Source of the DNA: an uncultured Lachnospiraceae bacterium
Lineage (GTDB): Bacteria; Bacillota; Clostridia; Lachnospirales; Lachnospiraceae
Direction of reading: 5' to 3'
Length of the DNA stretch: 9,200 nt
Assembly (NCBI GenBank): GCA_910586095.1
Contig: CAJUHQ010000141.1
Coordinates: forward strand, 1 to 9,200
The notes beneath the pieces are model-generated. The model saw nothing but the letters and a program-made list of their open reading frames with translations. It was not told where the DNA came from and ran no database searches. The position numbers and the translations under genes were made by a program. Within the stretch, counting starts at the first letter, position 1, and each line of letters starts with the position of its first letter. Positions 6,337 through 9,200 of this stretch are shown one piece after another.

Positions 6337-8342
6337 TATCTCTTCAGATTAACAAGTTCCTCGAGGAGTGTATCAGATACACTGATGATACGGCTGTTTG
6401 CCTGGAATCCTCTCTGTGTAGTAATCATATCTGTAAACTCTTGTGAAAGGTCTACGTTAGACATTTCGAGCACACCTGATGTCATGTAGCCAATACCACT
6501 TGCCTTGACATCTTCATATCGAACTTCACCAGAGTTTGCAGTCTCACTGTATAAATTGTCACCCTGATTCTCAAGACCCATTGCATTTGCAAATGTACCT
6601 ACACAAACCTGACCTAATGCCAATGTCTCACCGTTTGTATATTTAGCAGTGACAATACCTTCTGTACCAATAGATACACCTTGTAAATTACCAAGCTTAC
6701 GGCCATCATCTTTAAGACCATCAATTGTTGACTTCTTCTCATTGTCAGAGTTGTTGGTGTCAGAAACATCAATTGTAATGTTAGAGAAGCTTGTGTCGAT
6801 AGAGCTTAATGCCAATGTAAAGGTATCGTTACCCTCTGATCCAACATACTGAAATGCTCCGTTATCTGTATTGTATGACAGTCCCCACGAAGTCTCACCA
6901 TTGTTTTTCAATGCGCTGATATCAATCTCTTTTCCATTAGAATCGACGATTCCTAACAGACTTAAATTGTATTTGCCCTTCTCTGGCTTTGTTGATTCCT
7001 TCGATTCGGTAGTAGTATAAGTATTTTGTGTTTTGTTCGGTGAACCTAATCCAATAATTCGCAACACATCACTTACATGCTCTGGCGCAATTGTAACATT
7101 TGCTCCGTTTGCATCCTTAAATACATACTCTGTGATTGAATTATTATCGTCATCGGAATATACTTGCTTAATGGTGGTTGCTGTAGCAAATTTTGGTGTA
7201 CATTCAATCATTCCGTTCGTTGGTGTCGTAGGAATATCATACAATGCTGCAAGACCTGCGGCAGCGGCTGGATCTTTTACGGAGATAATACTAGCATTGT
7301 TCAATGGATAGCCAGATACTGTTGTAGTAAAGCCTGTTCCACCTGAAAAATTGACTGTGAGGTTCATACTGCGCAATTCACTGTTTGCAAGAACACTATC
7401 CTTTAAGTCAGCATCCGCATCAATAAAAGCATTTAAATCAACTGTGATAGCTCCGTCCTTTACTCCAAATGCATGTGTTCCAGTAATACCTGTTGCAGTT
7501 CCTCCATTTGCAACGGTCCATACTGCTTTTTCCAGTTTTTCAAGCAATTGAGAAGGCATATCTGACGCCTTTAATTCCTTATTGGCACCATTAATCATAT
7601 AGGTCAATTCGGATGCATCTACCTGATAAATTGGACTTTTTAGTGTATATTCATTTTCTGTATTTAAGATTGATCTAGTATCTGTAGTAGGTGATGTCTG
7701 TGGCAGGATACCAAACTTTAAGTTATACTCATATCCTCTCGCGTCATTGATAGAGAAGTTTATCAACTTACCATTTTCTGTCTGAAGATTGCTATCATTC
7801 TCATCAATAATACCTGAAATTGTAGCCTTTGTTGATGAAGCTGCTGGATATGTACTCTTTGACATTACGTTAATATTGCCTACATCTCCCTTTAGTATAT
7901 TGCCTTCATCGTCTACGCCCCAACCTTGCACAATGTATCCAGTACTTGCCATACAGAGATTTCCTGCCTTATCTACGTCAAACGATCCATCTCTTGTGTA
8001 ATATGTATTTGTACCATCACTGACTACGAAAAACGCTTCACCCTTTAATTTCAAGTCAAATGGATTTCCTGTTGACTGAGAAGCACCTTCCTGAGTAATA
8101 CTAGTATTGATTGCAGCCGTCTTTACACCCAGACCGATCTGTCTAGGGTTAATACCACCAGTTCCTGCGTTTGCATTGGGGCCGGTTGCTGCCTGTGTTG
8201 TCTGATAGAGCATATCAGAAAAATTCAATGTCTTTGATTTATATCCTGTTGTGTTTACGTTTGCGATATTGTTACCAATAACGTCCATTCTGGTCTGGTG
8301 TGATTTCAAACCGGACACACCAGAGAAAAGTGATCTCATCAT
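6336..8342 (-). CDS. flgE: Flagellar hook protein FlgE
   Basis: FlgE polymerises into the flagellar hook, the flexible joint outside the cell between rod and filament. The 668-residue product opens with the rod/hook N-terminal signature MMRSLFSGVSGL and NNIANVNTTGYKSK, which forms the D0 helix together with the C-terminal EFTDMITTQRGFQANSRII and the final VSDTLLEELVNLKR. A conserved hook segment GYIVQGWGVDDEGNIL lies at ~136-150. It has no cleaved signal peptide, as expected for type III flagellar export. At 668 residues it is longer than many hook proteins (about 260 in Bacillus subtilis and 400 in enterics). The extra length lies in a Thr/Ser/Asn-rich middle (~190-560) that should be surface-exposed and variable. 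AGGAGG (8353-8358) stands 10 nt before the first ATG; a second ATG follows at once. It is the last gene before the terminator at 6238-6268. Confidence 0.97.
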   Translation of the reverse strand: MMRSLFSGVSGLKSHQTRMDVIGNNIANVNTTGYKSKTLNFSDMLYQTTQAATGPNANAGTGGINPRQIGLGVKTAAINTSITQEGASQSTGNPFDLKLKGEAFFVVSDGTNTYYTRDGSFDVDKAGNLCMASTGYIVQGWGVDDEGNILKGDVGNINVMSKSTYPAASSTKATISGIIDENDSNLQTENGKLINFSINDARGYEYNLKFGILPQTSPTTDTRSILNTENEYTLKSPIYQVDASELTYMINGANKELKASDMPSQLLEKLEKAVWTVANGGTATGITGTHAFGVKDGAITVDLNAFIDADADLKDSVLANSELRSMNLTVNFSGGTGFTTTVSGYPLNNASIISVKDPAAAAGLAALYDIPTTPTNGMIECTPKFATATTIKQVYSDDDNNSITEYVFKDANGANVTIAPEHVSDVLRIIGLGSPNKTQNTYTTTESKESTKPEKGKYNLSLLGIVDSNGKEIDISALKNNGETSWGLSYNTDNGAFQYVGSEGNDTFTLALSSIDTSFSNITIDVSDTNNSDNEKKSTIDGLKDDGRKLGNLQGVSIGTEGIVTAKYTNGETLALGQVCVGTFANAMGLENQGDNLYSETANSGEVRYEDVKASGIGYMTSGVLEMSNVDLSQEFTDMITTQRGFQANSRIISVSDTLLEELVNLKR

Positions 8343-8425
8343 AATGCAATGCCCTCCTACTTTGGGCGGAGCCGAAAGCCGTTTCCTCTGTCATTCAGAA
8401 ACGATAACTTCCTTGTAAGGTCCAG

Positions 8426-8827
8426 TTACATAATAACGGCTCCGTCGATATTTGTAAAAATATTTTCGTCTGTTTCTGTCTGTTCCATAGCTGTGATAAC
8501 GGTATTACTTTTGGTATTTACAATAAATGCAAGCTGATCTACAAGTACAAGTGTATCCTTTATGCCTTTCTCGCCTGCTTTTTTTGTACCGTCATTGAGC
8601 CTTTCCATCTGCTCATCTGTCAGCGCGATCTTCCTGTCGTTTAGCCGATTCGCCGCATGTTTTGAGAAGCGCACAGGTTCTATAATCCTTGTATCCTGCT
8701 GTTTTTGGAGAATTTCTCCAAAACTCATACCACATGCTGTCTGCTGTTTTGTGTTGATCTTTTGCTGTTTTAAATATTGATCCTGTAGCTGTTCGATGGA
8801 AAGGAATTGCTTATTGCTGACATTCAT
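8426..8827 (-). CDS. Flagellar operon protein, TIGR02530 family
   Basis: The product is 133 residues. The core RFSKHAANRLNDRKIALTDEQ (~53-73) followed by KAGEKGIKDTLVLVDQLAF and NTVITAM matches the small protein regularly found between flgD and flgE in Firmicutes flagellar operons. Its function is not established; location suggests a role in hook assembly. The N-terminal ~50 residues are Gln/Lys-rich and variable. The start is the ATG at 8827, since GGAGG (8834-8838) is 6 nt upstream. An in-frame TTG at 8848 would place that site inside the gene. The frame stays open further upstream through the 18-bp tandem repeat but has no usable start there. It lies 83 bp upstream of flgE in the same direction, in one operon. 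No signal peptide or membrane segment is seen. Confidence 0.88.
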   Translation of the reverse strand: MNVSNKQFLSIEQLQDQYLKQQKINTKQQTACGMSFGEILQKQQDTRIIEPVRFSKHAANRLNDRKIALTDEQMERLNDGTKKAGEKGIKDTLVLVDQLAFIVNTKSNTVITAMEQTETDENIFTNIDGAVIM

Positions 8828-8861
8828 CCTAATCCTCCATACTGCCAACAGCCCGCAAACA

Positions 8862-8881
8862 AAATTCGCAAAAGCGAATTT
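8862..8881 (-). other. AT-rich hairpin upstream of the TIGR02530 gene
   Basis: AAATTCGC (8862-8869) pairs perfectly with GCGAATTT (8874-8881) around AAAA. On the minus strand it is followed by TTGTTT rather than a clean T run. It could be a weak attenuator or an RNA processing or stability element inside the flagellar operon. It lies 34 nt before the TIGR02530 start codon. Confidence 0.5.
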
Positions 8882-8906
8882 GGGCGCCAGCTCAAGTTTG
8901 TCTAGC

Positions 8907-8996
8907 GAACAACGTTCGCTTTGAGAACAACGTTCGCTTTGTGAACAACGTTCGCTTTGAGAACAACGTTCGCTTTGTGAACAACATCCACATTGT
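8907..8996. repeat. 18-bp tandem repeat between flgD and the TIGR02530 gene
   Basis: Four head-to-tail copies of GAACAACGTTCGCTTTGW occupy 8907-8978, followed by a degenerate fifth copy to 8996. The last base alternates A, T, A, T, so there is also a 36-bp period. Each unit holds GAAC/GTTC around AAC, and with the preceding GC the first makes a 6-bp hairpin, GCGAAC/GTTCGC (8905-8919). The array lies in the 223-bp gap between flgD and the next flagellar gene. There are no unique spacers, so it is not a CRISPR array. Confidence 0.9.
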
Positions 8997-9050
8997 CTAC
9001 ATTTTCATGCTATAAAAAACGTTTGCTACATCTTGCTAAGCCCATTCTTG

Positions 9051-9200
9051 TTATACAGTATTTGTAGTTGTATCTGTATCTGCGCTTGAACCTGCATCCG
9101 TTTGAGGTGGTACTACTCCTGAACCTGCATCTGGAGTTGTTGTGCTATTATCTCCATCTCCTGGCTTTGTCTCGTCTGTTCCTGGAGTTGTTGTGTTGTT
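9051..9200 (-). CDS. flgD: C-terminal tail of a flagellar protein, probably FlgD (partial)
   Basis: Only the last 49 codons and a TAA (9051-9053) are inside the window; the gene continues beyond 9200. The tail is low-complexity and rich in Thr, Asp, Gly and Pro, including NNTTTPGTDETKPGDGD, a second TTTPDAGSG and the end TTTNTV. That composition alone does not identify the gene. The call rests on gene order: the gene just upstream of the TIGR02530 and flgE pair in Firmicutes flagellar operons is usually flgD, the hook cap that guides addition of FlgE. A long unstructured C-terminal extension would not be part of the conserved FlgD core. FliK or another operon protein is a less likely alternative. 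Confidence 0.6.
   Translation of the reverse strand, partial: NNTTTPGTDETKPGDGDNSTTTPDAGSGVVPPQTDAGSSADTDTTTNTV

Noticed and set aside
6237..6446. Plus-strand open frame beginning MKKVCYTDFF
   Set aside because: It reads through the terminator hairpin and the second repeat unit and then runs antisense into flgE. Its composition is explained by the repeat.
8907..8996. CRISPR array
   Set aside because: Units follow head to tail at 18 bp with no unique spacers and no cas genes.

Overview
The window looks like chromosomal DNA from a low-GC, flagellated, Gram-positive anaerobe, most probably a member of the Lachnospiraceae or a close relative. This is inferred from the flagellar gene order flgD - TIGR02530 gene - flgE, AGGAGG-type ribosome binding sites, AT-rich intergenic DNA with sigma-A style promoters, the DUF5107/TPR protein and a protein carrying a GGADGPTSIF tag. 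No rRNA, tRNA, CRISPR array or transposase gene was found.

Layout from left to right. (1) 147-3491: a terminator, then a minus-strand gene for a 1,100-residue DUF5107 plus TPR protein. (2) 3653-4312: a minus-strand gene for an unrecognised 219-residue protein whose N-terminus carries the decarboxylase-beta-like motif GGADGPTSIF without the membrane domain that normally surrounds it. (3) 4313-4631: a divergent intergenic region with a clear extended -10 promoter driving kptA (4632-5186, RNA 2'-phosphotransferase). (4) 5231-6336: a compact region of hairpins and repeats. Two hairpins follow kptA, then come a small HAD-family phosphatase-like gene (5326-5799), an 89-codon gene broken by one extra A just after its start codon (5831-6101), and a long bidirectional terminator (6123-6165). 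Copies of one structured repeat lie on both sides of the HAD and broken genes: one in inverted orientation on the left (5254-5319) and two in tandem on the right (6205-6271, 6276-6336). The right-hand copies also supply the terminator for the flagellar genes. (5) 6336-9200: the end of a minus-strand flagellar operon, read as flgD (C-terminal tail only), the TIGR02530 flagellar operon gene, then flgE. The 223-bp gap between flgD and the TIGR02530 gene holds a hairpin and an 18-bp tandem repeat.

The flagellar genes work together in building the hook: FlgD is the hook cap/assembly factor, FlgE the hook subunit, and the TIGR02530 protein an accessory of unknown role. The remaining genes look like independent accessory genes. 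The feature most worth following is the repeat family around 5254-6336. Its flanks (CCCAT ... TTTCACAC) are conserved while the hairpin stems differ in sequence and still pair, and inverted copies bracket the HAD and broken genes like the ends of a small cassette.
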